DNA of 64,000 nucleotides. Source: Paramecium tetraurelia. Lineage: Eukaryota; Ciliophora; Oligohymenophorea; Peniculida; Parameciidae. Numbering within the stretch: the stretch's first letter is position 1; every line of letters begins with the position of its first letter. This document shows, one piece after another, positions 11,674 through 22,689 of this stretch. Location of the stretch: positions 44,752 through 108,751 of the forward strand of contig NW_001798998.1 of NCBI RefSeq assembly GCF_000165425.1. Reading direction: 5' to 3'. The notes under the pieces are model-generated. The model was not told the DNA's origin. It saw nothing but the letters and a program-made list of their open reading frames with translations, and searched no databases. A program made the translations under genes and the position numbers.

Positions 11674-12971
11674 TCAATTTTATTGTTATAAAAAGTGAAC
11701 AATTTTTAAATGCCTCCATCTTTAGGCAACTTCCAATGGGGTTTCTTCAATCCCATTGATAGTTACCGGTATTTATGGGTTAGCTCCTTTTTCGATCAAA
11801 ATTTTACATATTTCTAGATGACCCAATTTAGCAGCTGCATACAAGGGTGTTATGCCTTTCTAATTTTTTTTGTTAACTAAACTGTGTTGGCTCTTTTGGT
11901 CATAGAAATATCTTCATAAATGTGAATTACTTACTTTTTCGGATCCTTATTTAATATTTCCTCTATTATATTGGGTGGGAAGCCTTTTTCAATGAATGAG
12001 AAAAGAACTTATTACATTTGAATATTTTTTAAAGCATCATTAAAGTTGCGACTGCTATCTGATCTTGGTTTTGTTAGGACATCAGGTCTGTACCCACTAA
12101 TGGTTAGTTCGTCCTTGGGTTAAAATAAAGAAATTACTGGAGAGTTCAATCTCTTCGTTTTAGGATTCTGTAGTAACCTGATGGTGTTGATGGCATTACG
12201 AAAGCTTCTCCAGTGCTTCAAGCCATCTCCGTCAGAAAAGGGCACTCTATTAGATAAGATCAAGAATTACGTATCAGGCTAAAGGTTCCTAAGAGGAATA
12301 TTCAATTTCTTTTTCATATTATAAAAATGATTAATAGTTATTCATTTAACGAGTATACAGTTATTCAAAACATAATCAAGGACCAGGGAGGGGTTCTTGA
12401 ATCTCAAATCAGCTAATTTCACATAGGAATCGTTGGAAATACAGAGCATTACTTGTTTCTTCTTGCTGATCTTGGCTTGTTCCCAATTTTTAATGTCTTT
12501 AATGAGATTGCAATCAATTCTACTAGCTTGTTTAAATTCTCCATCAATCTTTTCGTATGTTAGGATGGTAGTGGAGGAGAGTTTAATGGTTGATTTGGAA
12601 GGAAGCTACAATGGTTGATAGGATTAGACATTGGGTGTTTGTTTAGTGAATTTAGTTGTTTGTTTTGATTGACAATTACATTGTTATTTAGTGGACTTGG
12701 AGCCGTCGTCACTATCATCATCAAACTGGACATCTGGGAGATCCAATTCAGTGCCTTTGTAGAATAGTCTCTTGTCTTGGGAGGGATACAATTTATCTGC
12801 GATTTGCTTACTGAAAATAAGGTTAAATTTTTCAATTTATTCAGAGGGCAGATTGGCAGCTTGTCTATAGATGAGATTGCCAGCCTTGGTTTCAACTATG
12901 TAAGTAGGATGAGAACGTTTGCTTTCTAGTTTGGAGAATACAATGCCAACTATTTTTTGGGAATCAGACAT
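11674..12971 (-). CDS. ankyrin-repeat protein with unidentified N-terminus
   Basis: About 410 residues. The C-terminal 80 residues carry at least two ankyrin repeats (GITPLYAAAKLGHLEICKIL, then GIEETPLEVAQRWRHLKIVHFL). The first 210 residues begin MSDSQKIVGIVFSKLESKRS and include an acidic stretch DDDSDDGS; the middle has PFSDGDGLKHWRSFRNAIN. I do not recognise these parts. Two introns are inferred: one of about 42 nt near 12330 (GTTAAATG...AAAAAG) and one of 23 nt near 11910 (GTAAGTAATTC...GAAG). Ankyrin repeats bind proteins; the partner is unknown. It is divergent from the proteasome gene. Confidence 0.7.
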
Positions 12972-13137
12972 AAGAAATTATATTGAATGTTTGAATTCCA
13001 TTGGAATGGATTATTAATTAATACTCAAAACATGGACCAAAATGTGAGTGAGAGATACATTGAGATATGCAATAATTACATTTATTGTGGTAATTGATGA
13101 TTATAATATATTAAATAAATAATTCAGATTGGGATTA
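12972..13137. promoter_or_regulatory. shared divergent 5' region
   Basis: A 166-bp AT-rich spacer separates the divergent starts of the ankyrin gene and the proteasome alpha5 gene, so both promoters must sit here or inside the genes. No specific element is recognisable. Confidence 0.4.
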
Positions 13138-13964
13138 ATGTTTCAAAATAAGTACATAAGTGTATTAATTCCAATAGAACAGACTATGACAGAGGAGTGA
13201 ACACATTCTCACCAGAAGGTCGTCTATTCTAGGTGGAATATGCATTGCAAGCAATCAAATTGGGAGCGAGTGCTTTGGCCATAAAAGTGAATGATGGAGT
13301 GGTATTGGCAGGAGAAAGAAAATTGAATTCAACTCTTTTGGAGCCTAGGAGTATTGAGAAGATCTATGAAATTGACACTCATATTGCTTGCACCGCCTCT
13401 GGTTTCATTCCTGATGCCAGAACTTTAGTTGAACATGCCAGAGTTGAATCTCAGAATCATAAATTCAATTATGGTGAACCCATCAATGTTAGAGCACTCA
13501 CTTAGATTGTTTGCGATTAGGCTCTTGATTTTGGAGAGAGTGATTCCAAAAGCAAAACAAAAATGTCAAGACCTTATGGAGTGGCGCTATTGATTGCTGG
13601 TGTTTCCGATCATGGCCCTCAAATTTACTAAACTGGTATTGAATTGAATGAGTCTAGATCCCACTGGTACTATGATTGAATACTAAGCCAAAGGAATTGG
13701 AGCAGCAGACGAAGGAATCCAAAGCATTCTCAAAGAATAATACAAATAAGTAAGATCGTATATTAAGTCAGGATCTGACCTTGGAGTAAGCTGAGAGATT
13801 GGCCATCTTATGTCTCAAGAACGTGATGGAAGAGAAAGTAAGAATGTGTGATAATATCTTAGATCAATAATTCCAATGTAGAATTGGCTGTAATTACAAC
13901 TGCAGAGAGAAGATATACCTAAAGAACACCAGAACAAATATAAAGTCTAATTGACAAAGTTTGA
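13138..13964 (+). CDS. PSMA5: 20S proteasome subunit alpha type-5
   Basis: Clear alpha-subunit. The N-terminal signature [15 protein letters not shown] is followed by [55 protein letters not shown] and [20 protein letters not shown]. The acidic [14 protein letters not shown] insert is typical of alpha5. The first exon is MFQNK. Four short introns are visible: about 13153 (26 nt, GTACATAAG...CAATAG), 13640 (22 nt, GTATTGAATT...TCTAG), 13750 (about 22 nt, ending GTCAG) and 13839 (25 nt, GTAAGAATG...CTTAG). Length, about 245 residues, is normal. It forms part of the outer ring of the 20S core and helps gate substrate entry. Confidence 0.95.
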
Positions 13965-13997
13965 AATATTATATATCTATAATAAGTATAATATGAG

Positions 13998-14670
13998 TCA
14001 ATTACGCGAGGTGTTTATTTTAAGAAGAGTGTTGGACTTCTTATTTTAAAAAAAACTATGGAAACTCTGAAAATGGTGATCATCCTCTATATTGTAGGGT
14101 TGTGAATAATCAGTGTCATCTTCAAACACAATTTATTTCTAAGGGAAGTATTTTTTAAAAAGTTGTCTGTCAGTCGAAGCGTATCCAACTGCGACTTTGA
14201 TGACTTCCTCATTTTTTATGTATTGCTACTGTCCTGGGAAACCTCTTTCATTTCAATAAATCATACCCAAATCTTGCTTTGTACAATTATAAAAATTATC
14301 CAACAGAAGGTTTCGATTCTTCCATTGTCATTTTCTTTACTCGCAAATCTTAATTATTATCCCAAATTTCGTATTCCTCATCAGCACTTACATTACTATC
14401 TGATGTTATGACTGACAACAGCGATGGTCTTTGTTGACAATTTATACTGGTTTGGCGATTATAAGGATTTCGAGGTTAAACCAAAGGATTACTATTTTAA
14501 TTCACCTGAGGTCTTAATGGATAAGGAGTCATTTATTTTATCGTTCTGGGTTGTGGCGTATAAGATTTACACTTGATACTGTACTACAAAGATGCTAACA
14601 GCTCTCCTGCCTTCCTTATTTTTGATTAGCTATTATTCACTCTAAAGCCATTCACCTAAGTTTTTTTCAT
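13998..14670 (-). CDS. uncharacterised Gln/Asn-rich protein
   Basis: About 215 residues in two exons. A 22-nt intron (GTATGATT...GAAAG) near 14230 removes an in-frame TGA and joins KARFG to GFPGQQQYIKNEEVIKVAVGY. The N-terminal part is basic and Pro/Gln/Asn-rich, and the C-terminal part holds FPQKQIVFEDDTDYSQPYN. No membrane segment. Not recognised. Its stop lies 33 bp from the convergent proteasome stop. Confidence 0.6.
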
Positions 14671-15065
14671 TATTATATTAATTAGCTATTAAATCATAAT
14701 AAACAAGTTAATCATAACTGGGTTAATTGAAAAGTACAATTAAACAACTTTATATTAATGATTATCAATTAATTTCTAATTTAATGATATGGTTATATTA
14801 TATATATATATATTATCAAAAGGTAAAATATACGATACTGTTGCTATCTTTGTTAATTTACCTAATCGTACAATTTGTCTCGAGATGAATTTGGAGAGAC
14901 ATTCTTTGTCTAAGCGACTTTCAAGATGATTTAGTTGTAAACATTTGTTTAAGTGGTATCACAACGCTTTGGAGGGATGACTCACTTTTAGGTCCATCCG
15001 AGGTGAGCTATCACTTTAGTTGATTATTTTATATATCCAAATTAATCAATTAGCTTATTAATAAT
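14671..15065. other. intergenic with possible structured RNA
   Basis: About 395 bp without a convincing gene. Bases 14870-15020 are less AT-rich than other spacers. AAGTGGTA near 14950 can pair with TATCACTT near 15009 (one G-U pair), enclosing a CTCAC/GTGAG hairpin. It does not match tRNA, 5S or the spliceosomal RNAs I know. The rest is AT-rich with a run of alternating TA at about 14795-14812. Confidence 0.3.
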
Positions 15066-16349
15066 TCAGTTTAAAAAATTTTAGATTATATTCATTTAAT
15101 AGAAATTCTTCGTTGCATTATCAAGACAATTAAACAATTTCTTCATTCTTTAATATGATAATGTGTTCTAATACTGTTTGAAGAGTTACATCAAATGCTT
15201 TTCTAATCTAACTTGATTTTATGATTAATAATTAGTATCAAACTGAGTCTCGTTCTATTACTTATCCCAACTCAAAACTAGAGTGAACTCTTCATCTCCA
15301 ATCCCGTTTTCTAATTTCATCTGATAAGCCATCCACACCTAAAGTACCTATAAATCATCTGAGTATTCCATACATCTCTCCTAAGAATTGAAAATGGTAC
15401 TCTCTGATAATTGCTGTAAGTATTTGTAAAATATTGTACTACAAAGTGGGATTCTCATAAATAATTGAAAGTTATCCAAAATGATAGATGGGATCAATGG
15501 CAATCTTATTAATGTACTCTACTGTATTGGAGCATAGATGACGAAATAGAATTCAACCATGCTTCTAGAAATTTAGGAGATGAGCATAATGATCAACGAA
15601 AGTGGAAATTTAGTAGTTCCACTGTAAATTTTGCAATCTTTCTCATTAATAAAATAACTGATGAAAGTATTAATGTATAACCATATAGCATAGATAATTA
15701 TTGGCTTATTGACAAATCTTTGAAGTGTATCAAATTGTGGTATATGGATTTTTGAATTCCAATATATGATCAACATAAATAAAGTGATTTCTATTGTATT
15801 ATTAATTGCTTCCACTAGGTTGATCTCTTCGTATTGAATGAGATCATTAATATAGTGTTACTCTGTGTGGGATATATCGCTAATATAAAGTTTTACGATG
15901 TAATAAATTCCTGACCACAATGCAGATGTCATGAAGAGTGCTGCAAATAAAATACGCAACTAATCTTTAAATAGTTTGGTACATAAGAAGGTTAAGATGA
16001 ATGAGGACTTGCTATTCAAATGAAATGCAAGTGCCACTCTGAGTGATTTGAATACTGTGATATATACAAAGAGTCCTCTAAAAAAGTTCTAAAAGATCAT
16101 CAGAATTTTAATGATATGAAAATTGTACTTTTCATCGTAAACTATCACAAATATGGTTATGACTATAAATAGATAAAGTGACAATCCTTGGAATATCGTC
16201 AAAAGGGGTGACAATTCCTAAATTGGGTTCCAATTCCTTAAGTTATAAATTTAGATAAGATTCCTTATAAATATGAGAGTAATAAGAGCAAGAAAAACTA
16301 TAGAAGGTATAAGTATTTGTTCAGATATTTGAAAACAAAATTATTACAT
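15066..16349 (-). CDS. seven-transmembrane protein with C-terminal RGS-like domain
   Basis: A 427-residue intronless frame. Seven hydrophobic segments span roughly residues 8-265, for example EQILIPSIVFLALITLIFI, LSLYLFIVITIFVIVY, FRGLFVYITVF, ILFAALFMTSALWSGIYYIV, ITLFMLIIYW, IIIYAIWLYINTFISYFI and LSLIIMLISQI. The cytosolic C-terminal 150 residues begin IILDNFQLFMRIPLCSTIFYKYL and continue DLQVLQVWMAYQMKLE, which fits the start of an RGS box (helix, PLC...F..YL, then a Trp-containing helix). Plant AtRGS1 has the same architecture. RGS domains speed GTP hydrolysis on G-alpha. The RGS call is moderate because ciliate RGS domains are divergent. The start ATG lies 25 bp from the stop of the upstream PP2C gene. 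Confidence 0.6.
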
Positions 16350-16374
16350 TTAATTTATGTGAAACCCAACTCAT

Positions 16375-17530
16375 TCAATATTACATAAAAATCAATATAA
16401 AAGTAATATCATCGATCACCTTATTTCCCTTCTGTACCCAACTAACGTGAGCCATTTCCAACAAGTGATTGCAAGCAGTTTCAACATCCATTCTGTCAAC
16501 ATACGGAGTAACAGAATCCAGAATGTCTTATTAAGAAAGAAACTCAAACACTCCATCCGATCCTAACAGGATAACCCTATCCATTTTCTCAAGTATGAAA
16601 TTGAAGATCTCTGGTTTGTCAATTACTCCCACTGCTTTAGCCACTTGATCCCCAATAGACCTTGTCATAGCCAACCCTGGTACATTGCCATTATTCCAAA
16701 CTCTCAATGGCCCACAGGTCTACCCATTCTAATCCTTATAAGGTTCAATCCTTCCTCCCTGATTCACTATACGTTCTGCCTCATCTTGGCAATCTGGTTT
16801 ATGATCTCGCGATAGATTTTTGAGAAACCATTTATTAGTTCGACTCAACATAACTGCTCGCGAATCCCCTAAGTTTGGACAATAAATCTCTTTTAAATTG
16901 TTTTCAATACTTTATTATGCAACATAAATAAACCAACCACAGTTGACCCAGAGTATGACTAATCGATAGATGATTGATCCAAGGCTTTGATTACTAGAGC
17001 GAATATCGTATATATGGTGGCATATGGACTAGTTTAAGTTATTGTAATGGATACTTGTTTTCCAATTGATTCTTGAATTTAGTGATGTAAATGGGGAATT
17101 ACTATTTGAGGAAATTTGAGATATGGTGTCCATGAATGCCATGACCATCACAAATGAAAAAGAAGTGCATATACGATTTATTTCCTATGTTTGGAAACAC
17201 TATGAACGAATCCTAATTCTATTTATTTGGATTCCCTATTTACATTCCTTGTCTTGTTCTCACTGCAAATTTGAGGATATATTCAAAATTCGAGTCCAAA
17301 CCATATTTTTCAATCTGCAGGGTGTTTTTCTGGGTGATAGGAGGAGAATGATGTTACTACTTTTTTATGGATCTAGCAGAATTCTTTTCATGTAAACTGA
17401 AGAGTGGTTTTCTGAGAGTCACAGGCGAAAACGAGTTTTAATATGGATTCACCTTAAATTATGGATTGACATGGTTTGTCAATTTTAATGGCAAGAGTTG
17501 TTGTTTGTATTTATTATTTAATTATTTCAT
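16375..17530 (-). CDS. PP2C-family protein phosphatase
   Basis: About 360 residues. PPM motifs in order: QDSFIVFPN, FFFICDGHGIHGHHISNFL (metal-binding DGHG), SGSTVVGLFML, CPNLGDSRAVML, LSRDHKPD, GLAMTRSIGDQVAK, VILLGSDGVFEFLS (the late metal-binding Asp), and a final D in VIDDITFILI. All core metal ligands of this Mg/Mn-dependent Ser/Thr phosphatase are present. Two introns are inferred: 26 nt (GTATCCATT...AACTAG) and 23 nt (GTATTGAAAAC...AGAG, an unusual acceptor). The 60 N-terminal residues are low complexity, and the start could be further downstream. It is tightly packed, 25 bp before the 7TM-RGS gene. Confidence 0.88.
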
Positions 17531-17541
17531 AATTTATTAAT

Positions 17542-18413
17542 TCAGACATCAAATCCAAAGTACCCCAATATGTATTGGATTTTCTCTCCTTCATTGACTT
17601 GCCATCTACTAAGTATTGATTGCCAAATGAATTCAATTATTCTTATATTATCTTGCTATCCATTTCTGTATGCCAACCCATAATCATAAGAAACCTTATG
17701 CCAAAGTTCTGGTCATTCTTCTTTATTGTATAAGTCCCCTTGAGTATTCATTTAGACTTGAACCATCCTTATAATAGTACACAATCGTGATATATTTCAA
17801 ATCCATGACAACAGGACCCTTACTTATAATGTGATCTTGTATGTCTTGGGTTACTGTAAGTTCTATAAGATCATTAGCTTTCAACGCTGATTTCTTCAAA
17901 CTTAAGTCGTCTCATCTGATTAGACATTTGTTCTTTAGCTTGAAATTGACAGTCTGCTTATATGAAAGACATTTATTGATACTAAGACCGTTCTCTGTCA
18001 AATAGCTTGTTTATTTAGTAAGTTAAGGTGATACTTCTTAATACTATTAATAATCCGTAATGATTTGGAAGTAGAAGAACATTTTTCTTCATCCCATTTG
18101 GTATATTGCAATAATTCCTCTACTTAAAGACAAGGTTACTTGAATGTTGATTTGAGACAATTAGTCAAGTTTTGGTAGAGATGTGAACCCCCAATTTTCT
18201 CTTTGGCAAAGACCCTGCCATATAATGGATTGAATACTTCAAGGAACACTGTCTAATAGCAATTGTCCATCTGGGTTATCAGATTAGAGTGCTTCAAATC
18301 CAGATGTCACATCAGATTCCTTTGGGCGATATATGAGGATACTAGGAGTCTATTCTAGACCAACAAGGGTAACAACTAACTACGATTATTGTGAGTGTAG
18401 TATATCTATTCAT
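17542..18413 (-). CDS. uncharacterised protein, gene model unresolved
   Basis: Coding potential is clear but exons are hard to place. Pieces read: MNRYTTLTIIVVK, then YRPKESDHSNLITQMDNCYQ, VFNPLYGRVFAKEKIGGSHL, ENGLSINKCLSYKQTVNFK, DHIISKGPVVMDLKYITIVY and, at the end, PELWHKVSYDYGLAYRNGQQ continuing to YILGYFGFDV. Small introns of 22 and 19 nt explain the first joins. Near 17713-17715 a TGA interrupts the frame just before PELWHK, where the context would suit Trp; no good intron explains it. The middle (ENGLSINKC...GPVVMD) faintly recalls papain-like proteases, but catalytic motifs are not evident. Its stop is 12 bp from the PP2C start. Confidence 0.45.
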
Positions 18414-18453
18414 TATATAATAATATTGAGACTGTTAATTATTTTAAATTCCA

Positions 18454-20087
18454 ATGAAGCATAGAGCAGCTGCGAATAGTCTGAATCAGAAGGAGAATGA
18501 AAAATGCATAGGCAATCAATATTCATACAAGTCAAGACCTCCTTTGTAATAAGATTTACTGATGAGCTTAAAGAATTAACAACTCAGAAATCTTGATGCC
18601 ATCAGTTAGATTCTATAATCCAAAATTTGTAAAGTTGAAAAACGTGATAATGTTGAATACTTCAAATTCGACTTCAAAAAATAACAGAATATCTGTGACA
18701 GAGTTAAGTTTCTTAGTAATTAACCTGACGATGATATCAATAAAACTGAGATCTTTAAAGCTCAATATAAGGTTGGGAGTCGCATCGGCCAAGGAGCTTA
18801 TGCCTCTGTCAGAGTGGCTATTTAAATTGAAACTGGCACTAAGGTGGCTATCAAAATATACGAGAAATCTAAAATACGCGATTTATAGCGTCGCAAAGGA
18901 GTGCGTAGAGAAATCGAAATTCTTGAAAAGTTGGATCATCCAAATATTGTCAAGATCATCGACACCTTGGAATCCAATAATCATGTCAATATTATTATAG
19001 AATATGTGAGTGGAAGTTCACTCCACCATTTCATTCGAAAATAATAGGTATACTCTTTATATCAATCTCATTAGGAACGCAGACTCGATGAAGACACTGC
19101 TAAAACTATATTTAAATAGATCCTTGATGCTGTTTAATATTGTCACTCCAAAAACATTGCTCACAGAGATCTCAAATTAGAAAACATTCTACTAGAAGCC
19201 TAAACACCCAAACTCATAGATTTTGGCTTCTCCACTTCCTTTCCCATCGACAAGAAAGTCAAAATGTTCTGTGGTACCCCTAGTTATATGGCTCCAGAAA
19301 TCGTCACCAGGTAAGAGTATCGAGGTGATAAATCAGATGTTTGGGCCTTAGGAGTCGTCCTCTTCACTATGTTACAAGGAGTCTTCCCCTTCAAAGGAGA
19401 TACCGATGCAGAACTCTATTCTAAGATTTAATCAGGAGAATTCACTATCACTCATGACATATCCAAAGAAGCCATCGCATTACTCTATGGAATGCTCACA
19501 ACTGATCCTGATGAAAGACCCACTGTAATTGAATTACTCAATTACCCTTGGTTTAAGAAAAATGACTTAAGTGATGAAAAAGAGGACGTCAAAAAGAAAC
19601 ATAAACTACCTTAAGATCTAATTGAAGATCTTAATACAATTACTAAAAATATGTCCTTCATTACTCCTACTAGTTAAATCAAATAATAATTTTGCTTTGA
19701 TTTCTCGCATCTAAAAAATTATTCCAAACCCAGCACCAATAAGGTATACATCTATTCTATCAATAGGCTATCATCCCTAAGCCTTCCTACTTTACTACTA
19801 CCAATGCCTAAGCCAAATCGAGAGAACCCTAGTTTTTCAAAGTTGAAAAAATATTAACTAAAAATGACAGACACACTACTACTCATTCAAAGGAAAGACA
19901 TCCTACTTTATCGAAAGAAAGACAATCCTCCTATAGTTTTGAATCTAGTAGAGGATTGTCCCAGAAAAAGAATCCTCATCAGTTGACTGTCCATCCTAGT
20001 TTCATACCAAGTGAAAAGAGTTTTCACTCTTTCAAAAGTCCTTAAATGGCTATGAATGATAAACGTTTCAATTTTTTTTATAATTGA
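18454..20087 (+). CDS. CAMK/SNF1-MARK-type Ser/Thr protein kinase
   Basis: About 525 residues. The kinase domain lies at roughly residues 110-365: YKVGSRIGQGAYASV, VAIKIYEKSKI, HPNIVKIIDT, CHSKNIAHRDLKLENIL, PKLIDFGFS, CGTPSYMAPEIV, DVWALGVVLFTMLQGVFPF and DERPTVIELLNYPWF. All catalytic residues (Lys, HRD, DFG, APE) are present. HRDLKLEN plus CGTPSYMAPE places it near SNF1/AMPK-MARK kinases. The N-terminus (about 110 residues) and C-terminus (about 160, Ser/Lys/Thr-rich) are not recognised. Two introns: about 27 nt near 19049 (GTATACTC...CATTAG) and 23 nt near 19742 (GTATACATC...CAATAG). There is no second regulatory domain such as UBA or KA1 that I can see. Confidence 0.9.
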
Positions 20088-20195
20088 CTTTTAATTGTGT
20101 AATAATGATTGTGTGAATGAATATTAAAAGAAGCATTATAAATAACATAAAAAAATTTGATCATTCAGAGGTGATTCTATAATTCTCAGACCATA

Positions 20196-21462
20196 TCAGA
20201 CGCTGATTTTAGTTGGCTTAAATTCCACATAAAAAATTCTATATATATTGATGATCTTTACATTTGTGAATATTGGTTCAATTGAAATGATATTAGAAGA
20301 ATGTCTCCAATAAAAAGTACCTGAAAAATGACTTAAGTATGGTGAAATTGTAAAATACTTGTCTATTGGTTCATTAGGATTTTAATAAAACTAATTTTTG
20401 TCTTCTTGTTGCTCCTGAGGATAAGTGAATTTAATATTTTCTAGTTTGATTTTATTTGTTGTAAAAATGGGTTTCTTCTATTTAATATTCTCGATTATTT
20501 TTTATTGTCTTTTTAAGTCTTATGATAGTTTAAGAGACCTCCTTTGTTTTAATTTCTTAAGCTTAGCCTTCTCTGCCTATTTACTAATCTTTCTCTTTAA
20601 ATAAATATCGCTAGAATAATGAGATCAAATTACTTTTGCTCTCCAAGGTAGTTCATTATTAATTTCACTTATTCTATCGTTTGATGATCAACTTTAACAC
20701 CAACTTCGATATTTTTGTTGCTTCGTATTAACTATTTAAACAGAGTCTTCATCTCTTCATCTATTTTTAAAATTTTATCATTTTCTTCCTCATCATGACA
20801 ATATATACTAGAAATTAAGAGTGGCTGTATTCTGGCAATTATTAGGGAACCTGTGTAATCAAAAAATAAATACTTTCTGTAGTTTAATATGCAGCTTTAA
20901 TCAATCTGCGAATTATTTTCTTAACATGAGCATAAAATTTATTCTTTATGTCCTAATCAGTTCTATTGTTCAACTATCCAGCAATTATTGTCTATGGTTT
21001 GATAAAAATATTTACCCATTTATTACCATGTACTTCAATTAAATCAAAGAGTAAATCTATTTCTTTTTCAGTTAGATCAGCCTTATTATAGGCGCTGTCT
21101 AGATGATTTGAAAACCTCTCTCTACATGCTTTAGTGTCCCTATTAAATCCATGCTATTTTAGATGCTTTGAAATTATTTTCCAAGCTAGCCTATCGTTTT
21201 GGAATTTTTTCACTAATTTCCTTAAAAAGCTAGTCTTCCTTTTGATATTTTTACAAAAATACTTGGATTATCCAAGGCTTTCGTTTCTATTTAATTTCTT
21301 GAGGGGGTTAGTTCACCATATAAATATTATAAAAATATAACTAATTTAGAATTATTATTCACATACTTGTACTGAAATTTTCGATTCTACCTAATGAATA
21401 CCAAAGTAAGTAATTTTCCTCTTAATAAAAAAATAATTCATTTTCCTTACAACTTACTTCAT
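20196..21462 (-). CDS. Myb/SANT-domain DNA-binding protein
   Basis: Contains two Myb-type repeats. The first ends AWKIISKHLKQHGFNRDTKA, then CRERFSNHLDSAYNK (the CReRw-nhL signature between R2 and R3). The second reads LTEKEIDLLFDLIEVHGNKW, then TIIAGQLNNRTDQDIKNKFY. A 24-nt intron (GTAAATATT...CCATAG) sits right after the conserved GNKW. The C-terminal 250 residues are Lys/Gln-rich with several possible short introns. Start and first exon (ATGAAGTAAGTTG...) are uncertain. Two-repeat Myb proteins are usually transcription factors; targets cannot be inferred. Confidence 0.7.
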
Positions 21463-21838
21463 TTCAACAGACGCTATATTGAAATTTCAATAATCGCAAA
21501 AAATGGAAGTTGCAAATATTTATTCTAGTATATTTTTGAAAATAATTTTGTGTAAAATTAACTTTCTCCTTGCTATGATAGATAGAGAGAATGTACTTCC
21601 ACTTCATTAAAACAGTACTCAAACGTACCCATACATTTAGTGAATGCATGTGTAAGTAGATTGTTTATATGATAATTTGAGCATTCATTCTTATGACTTG
21701 TTTGAATACACTATTCATATTCCGATTGATTGATAATAAGTCAGACAAGTTTATTAATAAGAAAGTTATTATAAAAAGAAATAATTAGTTCTGATTTTTG
21801 GATTATTAATTTAATAAAGAATTTTATAAAACTCATTC
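21463..21838. other. intergenic, about 375 bp
   Basis: AT-rich spacer between the divergent Myb and eIF6 genes. A 61-residue minus-strand open frame here (21464-21649) has no protein-like features. Nothing else seen. Confidence 0.5.
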
Positions 21839-22657
21839 ATGGCAAATAGATGTTAATTTGAAAACTCCAATGATATTGGTGTTTTTTCTAAACTTACAAA
21901 CTCATATTGTCTTGTTGCACTTGGAGGAAGTGAAAATTTCTACTCAGTGTTTGAATCTGAACTTGGATTAAGTATGCCAGTCATCCATTGTTCAATTGGA
22001 GGTACCAGAATTATCGGAAGATTGACTGCAGGTATCGTATATTTTTTAAATGAAAACAGGAAATAAAAATGGATTATTGGTACCAAATACATGCACTGAC
22101 TAAGAACTCAAGTAAATTAGAAATTCATTACCAGATGAAGTTAAATGTAAATATGTAAATTAATATTATAGGTTAAAAGAGTCGAAGAGAAATTATCTGC
22201 TTTAGGTAATTAGCGTGGCTTGTAATGATTATGTTGCTTTGATACATTCTGACTTGGACAAAGAGACAGAGGAAATCATTGCTGATACTTTGGGAGTTGA
22301 AGTGTTCAGAACAACTGTGGCTTAATAGGTTTTGGTTGGAACTTATTGTTGCTTTAATAATCAAGGAGGATTGGTGCACCCCTTGACAACAGTAGAAGAA
22401 TTAGATGAATTAGCCAATTTATTGCAAATACCATTGTGTGCTGGTACTGTGAACAGAGGTAGTGATATCATAGCCTCTGGTCTTGTTGTTAATGACATTG
22501 CTGCTTTTTGTGGTACATATTGAATATAAACTTCATAGGTTTGGATACAACATCCACAGAAATCACAGTTATTGAAAAGATCTTCAAATTGTAAGATAAA
22601 AATAAGTAAAATATGGAAGTGCAAATTCGTTAAGATATGATGCAAGAGTTGGAATGA
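21839..22657 (+). CDS. EIF6: eukaryotic translation initiation factor 6, with a +1 frame break
   Basis: Strong match to eIF6 over its length: [119 protein letters not shown] and [16 protein letters not shown]. eIF6 blocks 60S-40S joining and helps make 60S subunits. Introns: 28 nt near 22034, about 33 nt near 22139 and 26 nt near 22514. After SALGN (about 22210) the frame must move +1 (AAT TAG, skip C, GTG GCT TGT) to reach ACNDYVAL. The two frames align to the human protein without a gap, and no intron fits, so this is a one-base insertion, a sequencing error or programmed frameshifting. Confidence 0.92.
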
Positions 22658-22689
22658 TCTAATAATTATGTTGATTAATGTTATATATA

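Noticed and set aside
12560-12895. A 111-residue minus-strand frame inside the ankyrin gene.
   Set aside because: It is the alternative frame of the ankyrin protein's N-terminal part and appears only because TAA/TAG are read as stops there.
14940-15025. A tRNA gene in this structured spacer.
   Set aside because: There is no T-arm consensus and the arms do not have tRNA spacing.
17123-17395. A 90-residue plus-strand frame.
   Set aside because: It is the antisense shadow of the PP2C N-terminal region, which carries the conserved DGHG motif.
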